From Rhodohalobacter mucosus (GTDB lineage Bacteria; Bacteroidota; Rhodothermia; Balneolales; Balneolaceae): a DNA stretch of 64,000 nucleotides. The stretch spans positions 1 through 64,000 of the forward strand of contig NZ_QGGB01000007.1 in the NCBI RefSeq assembly GCF_003150675.1, given 5' to 3'. The position numbers and the translations under genes are program-made. Under the pieces are notes generated by a model. It was not told the origin of the DNA. It was given only the letters and a program-made list of their open reading frames with translations, and ran no database searches. Of the stretch, positions 1 to 8,224 are shown piece after piece. Positions within the stretch are counted from its first letter, which is position 1; every line of letters begins with the position of its first letter.

Positions 1-74
1 TCAATCAACCCGACAATTTGTTTACGCAAGGTAGGTGAAAACTCCCGGCGTTGCCGAAGATATTTTTTAGACAT
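1..74 (-). CDS. Partial transposase-like OrfA (5' end only)
   Basis: An open frame runs from an ATG at 74 off the left edge of the window. It encodes 24 residues, beginning MSKKYLRQRREFSPTLRKQI. A basic start followed by an RRxFSPxLRKQIV stretch is typical of the N-terminal helix-turn-helix of IS3-type OrfA transposase subunits. Too little is visible to assign a family, and no terminal inverted repeat was recognised beside it. It could also be another small HTH protein. Confidence 0.35.
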   Translation of the reverse strand, partial: MSKKYLRQRREFSPTLRKQIVGLI

Positions 75-127
75 AAAGAATCGGTTTATAAGTGATAATT
101 TATGTCAACCTATTTTAGGCACCTACA

Positions 128-190
128 ACCCTGCACCCTGCACCCTGCACCCTGCACCCTGCACCCTGCACCCTGCACCCTGCACCCTGC
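128..190. repeat. Short tandem repeat, 7-bp unit x9
   Basis: Nine head-to-tail copies of ACCCTGC fill exactly 63 bp in the spacer upstream of pyrC. The last unit decays into ACCTTGT. An open frame can be read through it but encodes only repeated CTLHPAP, so I do not call a gene. Another 7-bp array with a different unit lies at about 13411-13446. Confidence 0.9.
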
Positions 191-207
191 ACCTTGTAAC
201 CTTCAGA

Positions 208-243
208 CTGCTGCGTGCAGTTCGCAGTCCCGAGCCTTCGGGA
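208..243. repeat. Dispersed hairpin repeat, copy 1
   Basis: A unit of about 36 bp contains CTGCTGCG, GCAGT and a short palindrome, TCCCGAGCCTTCGGGA. Two near-identical copies lie downstream of serS at 13540-13575 and 13586-13621. Copies in spacers with a small stem-loop suggest a REP-like dispersed element. Confidence 0.6.
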
Positions 244-335
244 CAACCTGTATCCCGCTCCATTTAACAAGCTTCACATCTGAACCAAATTCAGCCTATA
301 TTTAATCATTAAATCCAAACGTAAATGTACTTTTC

Positions 336-1640
336 ATGGCTCAGACTCCCAATCTGCTTATCAAAAACTGCAAACCCGTGGGTGATGGTTTTACCGGAAG
401 CAAAACAATGGATATCCGGATTAAAAACGGCATTATAGATGAAATTTCTGATTCATTGAGTAAGTCCGGCGATGAGGAGGTCTTTGATGCCCAGGAAGCT
501 TACGTGAGCGGAGGATGGATGGACATGCATGTTCATTTTCGTGAGCCGGGTTTTGAACATAAGGAAACGATTGAATCCGGCTGCCGGGCTGCCTCATTCG
601 GCGGATTCACAGAAGTTGCATGTATGCCCAATACACAGCCTCCGATCCATACACGCGACGTGGTGGAGTACATCAAGAAAAGATCTGAAAAGGAAGCCGT
701 TGAGGTGCACCCCATCGGTTGTGTTACGAAAGAACGAAAGGGCGACTCCATAGCCGAGATGAGCGATATGAAAGACGGCGGGGCCGTCGCCTTCAGCGAC
801 GACGGAGATCCGGTATCGAGCGCCAGGGTAATGCGCGTTGCACTCGAGTATTCATCCATGCTCGGCATGCCCATAATCAACCATGAGGAAGACCTGGAAC
901 TCTCGCGGCCCGGCCACATGAATGAAGGCACGGTATCAACACGGCTTGGCATTGAGGGTACGCCGGGCATTGCAGAAGAAACCATGATTGCACGCGATAT
1001 TCTGCTCGCAGGATTCACGGGCGGACACATACACGTGGCCCATATCAGTACGCGAAAAGCGGTGGACCTTGTGCGAAGGGCCAAAGCGGAAGGCATACAT
1101 GTAACCACTGAAGTCTGTACTCATCACTTCGATCTTACGGACGAGGAAATTGACCGGCGCCATTTCGATACCAATGTGAAAATGCATCCTCCTCTCAGAA
1201 CCCGGGACGATGTGGAAGCAATGATTGAGGGGCTGCAGGACGGCACCATTGATGTGATTTGTACAGATCACGCCCCGCACGCCATTGAAGAGAAGGAGGT
1301 AGAGTTTATCTATGCACCCAACGGAATTACCGGACTGGAAACGGCATGGAGCGTGACAGTGAAAAGATTGCTGGAGCCTGGAAAAATGGAACTCACTTCC
1401 ATTCTGGAAAAACTGGTTAAAAATCCCAGAACCATCCTCAATCTCAGTGTTCCGGTGCTTAAACACGACGAGCCTGCAAATCTCACATTGTTCAATACGC
1501 ACGAAGAGTGGATTTATTCGGAAAAAGAGGTGCGATCAAAATCAAAAAATTCTCCTTATCTGGGTGAAATGATGAAAGGCAGGGCGGTAGCTATTTATAA
1601 CAAGGGACAATTCGTTGAAAATATACTTCGGGAACAATGA
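336..1640 (+). CDS. pyrC: Dihydroorotase
   Basis: Catalyses reversible cyclisation of carbamoyl-aspartate to dihydroorotate, the third step of de novo pyrimidine synthesis, in the cytoplasm. The 434 residues form an amidohydrolase barrel. The metal motif HVHFREPG is at 65-72, followed by MPNT at 97-100, SDDG at 154-157, His183 and His236 in NHEE and AHIS, and the catalytic CTDHAPHA around Asp311. Length and motifs fit the bacterial class I enzyme. The start is the ATG at 336. The ribosome site before it is weak, but the next Met (residue 25) would remove the first strand of the composite domain. Confidence 0.93.
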   Translation: MAQTPNLLIKNCKPVGDGFTGSKTMDIRIKNGIIDEISDSLSKSGDEEVFDAQEAYVSGGWMDMHVHFREPGFEHKETIESGCRAASFGGFTEVACMPNTQPPIHTRDVVEYIKKRSEKEAVEVHPIGCVTKERKGDSIAEMSDMKDGGAVAFSDDGDPVSSARVMRVALEYSSMLGMPIINHEEDLELSRPGHMNEGTVSTRLGIEGTPGIAEETMIARDILLAGFTGGHIHVAHISTRKAVDLVRRAKAEGIHVTTEVCTHHFDLTDEEIDRRHFDTNVKMHPPLRTRDDVEAMIEGLQDGTIDVICTDHAPHAIEEKEVEFIYAPNGITGLETAWSVTVKRLLEPGKMELTSILEKLVKNPRTILNLSVPVLKHDEPANLTLFNTHEEWIYSEKEVRSKSKNSPYLGEMMKGRAVAIYNKGQFVENILREQ

Positions 1641-1675
1641 GGTTCGATTTATTCGTTGACCGGTAAAGTAAATTC

Positions 1676-3703
1676 ATGAAACTTCTGCGACTGTCTATTC
1701 TATTTCTGCTGATTTTATCGGGATGGTTTCCGATGCGGGCGGATGTTGCAGGTGCGCAGAACATCACCATGGAAACTGAGGTTCTCGAACAAATTGAAAT
1801 TTTTGACCGCTTCGGAAATATTTTCGACCAAAATTTCAATGAGTCAGGGTATCCCGGTGAACCCTGGTATTTTCAGCTTAAAGAAACAGTGGTTCGGTTC
1901 GACCGCCGTCCGCAGGGCATAACAGCCTTTATCGATTATCTGGTCAGAATACGGATTACAACAGACGACCCTTTACGAATAGCAGAAGCGTCACTGGTGG
2001 GGATTCCCTACTATTTCCAGGAAAACATGGAGCGTGTTATCAATCTGGAAGGGTACACCTACCAGCCCGATGGAGAACGGAGCTATTTCAGCGGAGAAGA
2101 TGCAGCAGTGGTAGACCTGAACAGCAGGTACAAAATCCTTGAATTTCAGATGCCGGATGTGAAAGAAGGGTCTGTAATTGAGTACAAATATACCCTTGTG
2201 AGGAGATATATTGAGGAACTTCCCGACGTACAGTTCTCCCATCAGGTACCCGTAAAAAAGGTAAACCTCTACATGAAAAATGAACCCTATTTGCGGTATC
2301 AGGCTGTGGAGGAGAATATCGACTTTGATCTGAACTATACCGAAACCCGGGTCGATACCAGCAGCATACCGATGGTTTTTACCTACCGAAGGCCAGAACC
2401 CGTTTTCATTCAGCAGTGGAGTGCTGAAGATATTCCGGCGGTAGATGCAGCAGCCTACGTGTCATCGGTAGACGACGTGCGCGGCAAGTTGAAATTCCAG
2501 ATCAGTGAATTCGGAAATCCGCGGCAACCGCTTGAAAACAGCTGGGAATTTGTGGCGGCGCAAATTCAGAGAACTATTAATCCGTTTAAAATGCTTGCAG
2601 AAAACACCGCCCTGACAGATCTCGGGTCATCTCTCTACAGTGATCTTGGTACGTCGGAAGCCCGAATCGACTCCCTGTTTCATTACGTAAATTCCAGGGT
2701 TCAGTTCAATAATACGGGATCAGTCTTTGCGGATTCCGGACTGAGTCATGTGCTCCGGGGCGAGCCTGCAGATCAGGCAGAGATTAATATGGTACTGCTT
2801 GCGCTTTTGCGCGGGTCGGGCTTTGAGGCCTATCCGCTCTACATCTCCGGGAGAGAGTTCGGAAGAATAAATCTCTCTTTTCCGTCTTTATATCAATTCA
2901 ATCGCATGCTGGTGGTTGCCCGGAAGCCGGCAGACAATGAATGGATATTTATGGACGCCTCCTTCAGCCACAGTCTGCCGGGGCTGATTCCTGTTGAATC
3001 TTTCAGTGAGCAGGGTATGATTCTGAAAGAGAATGAATATGAGTGGACAGAAATAGAACCTGAAAAAAGCTTTTTTGGGCTGGATGTTAACCTGGAAGCG
3101 CAGCTGAGTGAAAACGGAACACTGAGCGGTGAGTTTTCGGGTGAAGTAAGTGGGTACCCGTCCAGAATTTTACGTCGCGACATTGCGCTCAAGCGTCCAT
3201 TAAATGAGATTCTGAAGCAGCTTTTTTTTGATTCGTATCCTGAAGCTGAACTGCGAAATGCGTCTGTATCGCCCCTGGCCGGCAACCGGAATGTTTCTGT
3301 GATCAGCGCCGATTTCGTACTATCCGACTACGCAGTCACATACACCGAAGGCATGGACTATCGTCCGATGGTGGTTGGATACCTGTTCAGTAATCCGTTT
3401 GAGAAAACAGAACGCAGGGTACCGATCAGCCTGGACGCTCCTGAAACATTAAGTATCGATTACCGCATAACATTGCCCGAGGGGTATCGGTTTGATGTGT
3501 CGGGTGAAACACGGTCGACCAGCCTGCCGGGTGCTCAGCTATTTGAAGAGTACCTTCTGTTCGATAACCGGATAGAGTATCTGTTCGACATTGAGATCAC
3601 CACGAAAGAATTCCCGGCAGATGCCTATGCACAGCTCAGGCAGATTTATGATCGCTGGGTGGCCCTCAGCAATAATGCCTGGTTTATTGAAAGAAATCCC
3701 TGA
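1676..3703 (+). CDS. DUF3857 / transglutaminase-like exported protein
   Basis: The product is 675 residues. A signal peptide occupies residues 1-27 (MKLLRLSILFLLILSG), then comes a beta-rich DUF3857-type domain and a transglutaminase-like core. In catalytic family members the core motif is close to GDCKDKA. Here it reads GEPADQA at about residue 361, so the nucleophilic cysteine is absent and the domain is probably not a peptidase or transglutaminase. Such proteins are common in Bacteroidota relatives and are predicted to be periplasmic, but their role is not established. It follows pyrC by 35 bp and precedes tsaB by 10 bp, suggesting cotranscription. Confidence 0.7.
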   Translation: MKLLRLSILFLLILSGWFPMRADVAGAQNITMETEVLEQIEIFDRFGNIFDQNFNESGYPGEPWYFQLKETVVRFDRRPQGITAFIDYLVRIRITTDDPLRIAEASLVGIPYYFQENMERVINLEGYTYQPDGERSYFSGEDAAVVDLNSRYKILEFQMPDVKEGSVIEYKYTLVRRYIEELPDVQFSHQVPVKKVNLYMKNEPYLRYQAVEENIDFDLNYTETRVDTSSIPMVFTYRRPEPVFIQQWSAEDIPAVDAAAYVSSVDDVRGKLKFQISEFGNPRQPLENSWEFVAAQIQRTINPFKMLAENTALTDLGSSLYSDLGTSEARIDSLFHYVNSRVQFNNTGSVFADSGLSHVLRGEPADQAEINMVLLALLRGSGFEAYPLYISGREFGRINLSFPSLYQFNRMLVVARKPADNEWIFMDASFSHSLPGLIPVESFSEQGMILKENEYEWTEIEPEKSFFGLDVNLEAQLSENGTLSGEFSGEVSGYPSRILRRDIALKRPLNEILKQLFFDSYPEAELRNASVSPLAGNRNVSVISADFVLSDYAVTYTEGMDYRPMVVGYLFSNPFEKTERRVPISLDAPETLSIDYRITLPEGYRFDVSGETRSTSLPGAQLFEEYLLFDNRIEYLFDIEITTKEFPADAYAQLRQIYDRWVALSNNAWFIERNP

Positions 3704-3713
3704 TTTTTAAAAG

Positions 3714-4415
3714 ATGACGCTGGATACTCATTTATACAAATACATTCTGGCCATTGAAACGGCTACTCCGGTCTGTTCTGTCGCACTGCGGAAACCGGAC
3801 GGCAGGATGATTGAAAAACGTGTGGAAGGAACCGGGGTGCATTCCGAGAAAACATTCATGTTCATCAGAGAACTGATGGAGTCTGCCGGGATCGGCGCGC
3901 AGGACCTGGATGCTGTGCTATTCAGTAACGGTCCTGGCTCTTATACAGGTTTAAGAATCGGTGCGGCAGCCGTAAAAGGCCTTCTTTTTGGCACAAAAAT
4001 AAGCCTCTATCTCTTTCCCACCCTTCTTTCATATGCGGTGAGAGCACTGCCAGACGATGGAAATGCTTCTCAAACGATACACGCTGTGATTAACGCCCGC
4101 CGGAACCATCTCTACATTCAGAAGGCCGGAGCTGATCTTGAAAAGATCGGTAAACCGGCAGTATCCGAACTTGAGCAGATAAAAAAAGAGCTTAATGAAG
4201 GAGATATTCTGATCGGAACAGGCTGGGATAGGCTGAACCTGGAACCCAACGATAAAATCGGGACGATAGGAACAGAGGGGATATCGGCAACGTCGCTCAT
4301 TAAAGCATTCGGGAATGACAGGCTGAAAGACTATTTTGAAAAAGCAGAACCAAAGTCATTTGAACCGCACTATCTTACTCTTTCGCAGGTAAATAATTCA
4401 CGGATTCAAGGTTAA
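3714..4415 (+). CDS. tsaB: tRNA threonylcarbamoyladenosine synthesis protein TsaB
   Basis: A 233-residue ASKHA-fold protein. TsaB pairs with TsaD and TsaE to make the t6A modification at position 37 of ANN-decoding tRNAs, and serves as the non-catalytic scaffold. The N-terminal ILAIETATPVCSVAL strand and the SNGPGSYTGLRIGAA motif are diagnostic of the TsaB/YeaZ family. It lies 10 bp after the DUF3857 gene and 60 bp before accD, in the same direction. Confidence 0.9.
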   Translation: MTLDTHLYKYILAIETATPVCSVALRKPDGRMIEKRVEGTGVHSEKTFMFIRELMESAGIGAQDLDAVLFSNGPGSYTGLRIGAAAVKGLLFGTKISLYLFPTLLSYAVRALPDDGNASQTIHAVINARRNHLYIQKAGADLEKIGKPAVSELEQIKKELNEGDILIGTGWDRLNLEPNDKIGTIGTEGISATSLIKAFGNDRLKDYFEKAEPKSFEPHYLTLSQVNNSRIQG

Positions 4416-4475
4416 TGGTTTTTGCTTCGGCCGATTATCATTATTTTTGCTGCAACTGATCATTAATGTCTCAAT

Positions 4476-5324
4476 ATGTCCTGGTTTAAAAGAAAAGATT
4501 CGAATATACAGACGGATAAGAAAAAAGATATGCCTGAAGGGGTGTGGGTAAAAGTGCCTGAAACCGGCGACACCATCCACAGGCGTGAACTGGAAGAAAA
4601 TCTATGGGTGGACCCAATCAGCGGATATCACTTCCGCATTGGTAGCAAAGAGTATTTCTCCATCCTGTTTGATGATGAAAATTTCAAGGAAATTGCAGAT
4701 GATATTCTGCCCACGGATCCTCTTGAGTTTGTTGACCGAAAGAAATATGCCGACAGAATCAAAGATACGCAGAAAAAAACGGGTTTAACCGATGCAGCCA
4801 GGGTTGGCGTCGGTAAGATGGGCGGACACAATGTGGTTATTGCCTGTATGGACTTCAGCTTTATCGGAGGAAGCATGGGGTCTGTAGTGGGTGAACGGCT
4901 TGGACAGGCAATCGATCATGCCCGGGAAAAGAAATATCCCCTCATTATCATCTCTCAGTCAGGAGGTGCAAGGATGATGGAGAGTGTACTGAGCCTGATG
5001 CAGCTTCCCAAAACATCCGCCAAACTTGCCCGGCTTGATAAGGAGAGAGTTCCATATATCTCGCTCATGACCAACCCGACAACGGGCGGTGTTACAGCCA
5101 GCTACGCTATGCTTGGTGACTTCAATATCGCAGAGCCCGGATCGCTTATAGGTTTTGCGGGTCCGCGGGTGATACGCCAGACCATCGGGAGAGATCTGCC
5201 TGAGGGCTTCCAAACGGCAGAATACCTGGTTGAGCACGGTTTTCTTGACTTCATCGTGCCAAGAACCAAGATGAAGAAGAAATTGTCAAAACTGCTGACC
5301 ATTCTGGAAAATAAATCGGGCTGA
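4476..5324 (+). CDS. accD: Acetyl-CoA carboxylase carboxyltransferase subunit beta
   Basis: With AccA it transfers the carboxyl group from biotin-BCCP to acetyl-CoA, giving malonyl-CoA for fatty acid synthesis. The 282 residues match the family: crotonase-fold motifs FIGGSMGSVVGE, SGGARMMESVLSLMQL and FAGPRVIRQTIG are all present. The N-terminal zinc ribbon has lost all four cysteines: the usual KCPxCG and VCPxCGHH positions read KVPETG and VDPISGYH. The fold is kept without metal, which as far as I recall is usual in Bacteroidota-type AccD. Confidence 0.93.
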   Translation: MSWFKRKDSNIQTDKKKDMPEGVWVKVPETGDTIHRRELEENLWVDPISGYHFRIGSKEYFSILFDDENFKEIADDILPTDPLEFVDRKKYADRIKDTQKKTGLTDAARVGVGKMGGHNVVIACMDFSFIGGSMGSVVGERLGQAIDHAREKKYPLIIISQSGGARMMESVLSLMQLPKTSAKLARLDKERVPYISLMTNPTTGGVTASYAMLGDFNIAEPGSLIGFAGPRVIRQTIGRDLPEGFQTAEYLVEHGFLDFIVPRTKMKKKLSKLLTILENKSG

Positions 5325-5433
5325 CGTTCATCAGACCCCCGATTGCGTGTAAAAAAGTTGTCCGAATGATTAGGGTGCGGAAATGCACACCCTGTAAAAA
5401 ACTATCTGAATCACAGTCAGAGGAGTTATCTCG

Positions 5434-6432
5434 ATGAGATTTGCCGACTATGCTAAAATATATGTTACTGCGGGAAAGGGCGGGGATGGAATGGCTCATT
5501 TCCGTAGGGAAAAGTATGTTCCGAAAGGCGGTCCCGACGGTGGCGATGGAGGTAAAGGTGGAGATGTAATTCTGGTGGGTAATAAACAGCTGAACACGCT
5601 TCTTGATCTGCGATACCGGAAATTTATAAAGGCTGACCGGGGTGGCCACGGACAAACATCACGTAAAACGGGCAGAGACGGTAAAACCGAACGGCTCGAA
5701 GTGCCTTTGGGAACCGTAGCCTACGATGCAGAATCCCGTGAACGTTTGGGGGAAATTACGGAAGATGGTCAGGAATTGATCGTAGCTAAAGGCGGAGACG
5801 GGGGGCTGGGCAACTGGCATTTCCGAAGTGCCACCAATCAGACTCCGCAACACGCACAGGAGGGAAAAGACGGTGAGGAGAGAGTTGTGGAGCTGGAGCT
5901 TAAATTGATTGCAGATGTAGGACTTGTGGGTTTTCCCAATGCAGGCAAAAGCACGCTCCTTTCAGCACTTTCAGAGGCAAAACCAAAAATTGCCGATTAT
6001 CCGTTTACAACGCTGGAACCTAATCTCGGGGTGGTTGCCTTTTCCGATTATCGCAGTTTTGTGATGGCGGATATACCCGGAATCATTGAAGATGCCCATC
6101 AGGGTAAAGGGCTTGGGCTACAGTTCCTGAGGCATATTGAGCGAAATAATGTTCTCCTGTTTATGGTTGGCTGTGATTCTGATATTGAAGAGGAGTATAG
6201 CGCACTGCTTCACGAACTGAAGGCGTATCGGCCCGATCTTCTTGATAAACCGCGAATCCTCGCCATTACAAAAATGGACCTAAAGGAGGGGTATGAACTT
6301 GACAGCCCGCCGGAGATTGATGATGATGTGGAGGTGATTAAAATCTCATCAGCTACAGGATACGGGATGGAAGAACTGAAAGAGCTGATCTGGAGGAAAT
6401 TGCAAAATATTGGAGAGGAAGAGCCACTATAG
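5434..6432 (+). CDS. obgE: Obg family GTPase
   Basis: A 332-residue ribosome-associated GTPase involved in 50S maturation and stress control. The glycine-rich Obg fold occupies residues 1-158 (GGDGMAHFRREKYVPKGGPD, GGDGGLGNWHF). The G domain has G1 GFPNAGKST, a G2 region with DYPFTTLEPNLG, G3 DIPG and G4 TKMD. The short C-terminus lacks the acidic OCT extension of some homologues. A GAGG ribosome site precedes the ATG at 5434. The last 23 bp overlap dprA, so the two are probably translationally coupled. Confidence 0.95.
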   Translation: MRFADYAKIYVTAGKGGDGMAHFRREKYVPKGGPDGGDGGKGGDVILVGNKQLNTLLDLRYRKFIKADRGGHGQTSRKTGRDGKTERLEVPLGTVAYDAESRERLGEITEDGQELIVAKGGDGGLGNWHFRSATNQTPQHAQEGKDGEERVVELELKLIADVGLVGFPNAGKSTLLSALSEAKPKIADYPFTTLEPNLGVVAFSDYRSFVMADIPGIIEDAHQGKGLGLQFLRHIERNNVLLFMVGCDSDIEEEYSALLHELKAYRPDLLDKPRILAITKMDLKEGYELDSPPEIDDDVEVIKISSATGYGMEELKELIWRKLQNIGEEEPL

Positions 6433-7534
6433 AGGATTGATTGCGCTGCAGCTTGTGCCCGGCCTGGGGCTTCAGCGTGCCAGGATACTGCTGCAGCAGC
6501 TCCGTGCCGAGGATGCTTCGGAGCTGTTCAGATGCAGCATCAGGGAACTGACGAAAACAGACGGTATCGGGGAGAATGTGGCCGGTAACCTGGTGAGATT
6601 CAATGAATGGCAAAAGGTTGACAGGATCCTGTTACAGACCCAAAAGGCGGGAGCCCGGTTCATCGCTTTTGATGATGAACACTATCCGGAACTTCTGCGC
6701 CATATCTATGATCCGCCGCTTATTCTGTGGCTCAGGGGAAGCAGTGAAGCGCTTACCGCCCCAGGGATCGGGGTTGTCGGAACACGTCGCCCCGGCCGGT
6801 ACGGACTTTCACAAACAGTAGAATGGGTAAAAAACCTTGTCAGCAGCAACGTATCCGTCAACAGCGGACTGGCATACGGTGTGGATACCGCTGCACACCG
6901 GGAAACGCTCGACGCAGGCGGAAAAACGGTTGCCGTTCTGGGGTCCGGTATCAATGTGATTTATCCGGCCAGAAATTCAGGCCTGGCGAAGCGGATAACG
7001 GAGCAGGGAGGTGCGCTGATTACCGAATATCCGCCGAATACACCACCGGATGCGGTAAATTTTCCCGGCAGAAACCGGATTGTAAGCGGTATGAGCCATG
7101 GAATTCTGGTTGTAGAGTCGGGAATCAAAGGCGGCAGCATGATTACGGCCCGCTATGCGCTCGATCAGAACAGGGAGGTATTTGTAGTTCCGCACCCGCT
7201 GGGATACGCAGGTGGTGAAGGCTGTAACTATTTGATCCGGACCGGTCAGGGGAAACTTGTTCAGACACCCGATGATATTTTTGATGAACTCTCCATTGGG
7301 CCGGCAGACGTCATAAAGTCCACACAATTGCACCCCGGTGAGGCCTGGAAAAAACTGGACCTGAGTCCCGGACAAACGGAGATATGTAAGGCGCTCAATG
7401 TGGATAAGCTCCATATCGATGTACTCTGCGAAAAGTTAAACCTTCCCGGTTATAAGGTATTGCCTGAAATGCTGGAACTGGAAATGAGAGGCGTGGTAAG
7501 GCAGTCGGCCGGAAAATACTTTGAACTGGTTTGA
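6410..7534 (+). CDS. dprA: DNA processing protein DprA
   Basis: A cytoplasmic protein that binds incoming single-stranded DNA and loads RecA during natural transformation. The 374 residues hold an N-terminal helix-hairpin-helix/SAM-like region (LQLVPGLGLQRARILL), then the Rossmann-fold core with GTRRPGRYG, SGLAYGVDTAAH and NFPGRNRIVSG. A C-terminal winged-helix DML1-like domain follows at about 310-374. The gene starts inside the end of obgE. Its presence suggests the host may be naturally competent, but no other competence gene is in view. Confidence 0.92.
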   Translation: MERKSHYRGLIALQLVPGLGLQRARILLQQLRAEDASELFRCSIRELTKTDGIGENVAGNLVRFNEWQKVDRILLQTQKAGARFIAFDDEHYPELLRHIYDPPLILWLRGSSEALTAPGIGVVGTRRPGRYGLSQTVEWVKNLVSSNVSVNSGLAYGVDTAAHRETLDAGGKTVAVLGSGINVIYPARNSGLAKRITEQGGALITEYPPNTPPDAVNFPGRNRIVSGMSHGILVVESGIKGGSMITARYALDQNREVFVVPHPLGYAGGEGCNYLIRTGQGKLVQTPDDIFDELSIGPADVIKSTQLHPGEAWKKLDLSPGQTEICKALNVDKLHIDVLCEKLNLPGYKVLPEMLELEMRGVVRQSAGKYFELV

Positions 7535-7636
7535 CCGGTCTGTCGTTACTTAATATTGTGAATCAGTTCGTAAAATCACCTTTTAAATGATCTATTTACA
7601 TTTTGCGGGTAGTGTAAATTTCGTTTCCTTAAGTGT

Positions 7637-8224
7637 ATGATTCGAGTAGGAGACGTCATATTGTCGGAAGATATTGCAACGGCCAAATTTGCATGCAATA
7701 TTTCTCTGTGTAAAGGAGCCTGTTGCGTTGTAGGTGATGCGGGTGCACCCGTTTCACGCCGTGAAATACCCGTACTGAACAAAGCTTTTCGCAAGCTCAA
7801 GGGATCACTTGCACCTGAAGCAGTCAAAAAAGCGGAAGAAGAGGGTGTTGTTCTCGGCGATCCGGAAAACGGTTATGAAATCAACTGCATTAACACCGGG
7901 GAATGTATTTTTGTTGAAAAAGACGAACATGGCATAGCAACCTGTGCCATACAGAAAGCATATTATGAAGGCCGGTTTAACTGGGAAAAGCCGATAAGCT
8001 GTCACCTCTATCCGGTTCGGCTGAAGCATATCGCAGGTTTCGATTATGCCAATTTTGAATATATCCCCGACCTCTGTTCGGCCGGCTGTAAGCGGGGGGA
8101 GGATGAAGGAATTTACCTGTCCGATTTTCTGGAGAGCGCCCTGGTAAGGAGATACGGGCGCGATTGGTATGATCAGTTTTTGATGGCATGCAGGGATGTG
8201 AGGGGTGAGAAGGAGCATGCTTAA
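7637..8224 (+). CDS. DUF3109 family cysteine-rich protein
   Basis: A 195-residue soluble protein of the DUF3109 family, common in Bacteroidota. Conserved cysteines occur in CNISLCKGACCVVGDAGAP near residue 20, and later in CINTGEC, ATCAIQ, SCHLYP and LCSAGC. This pattern resembles the YkgJ zinc- or iron-binding group, but the biochemical role is unknown. It ends only 8 bp after the proposed start of rpoN, so the two are probably translationally coupled. Confidence 0.75.
   Translation: MIRVGDVILSEDIATAKFACNISLCKGACCVVGDAGAPVSRREIPVLNKAFRKLKGSLAPEAVKKAEEEGVVLGDPENGYEINCINTGECIFVEKDEHGIATCAIQKAYYEGRFNWEKPISCHLYPVRLKHIAGFDYANFEYIPDLCSAGCKRGEDEGIYLSDFLESALVRRYGRDWYDQFLMACRDVRGEKEHA

Noticed and set aside
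102-305. 67-aa frame starting in the 7-bp tandem array
   Set aside because: Its protein is mostly the repeated CTLHPAP encoded by the tandem repeat, so it is not a gene.
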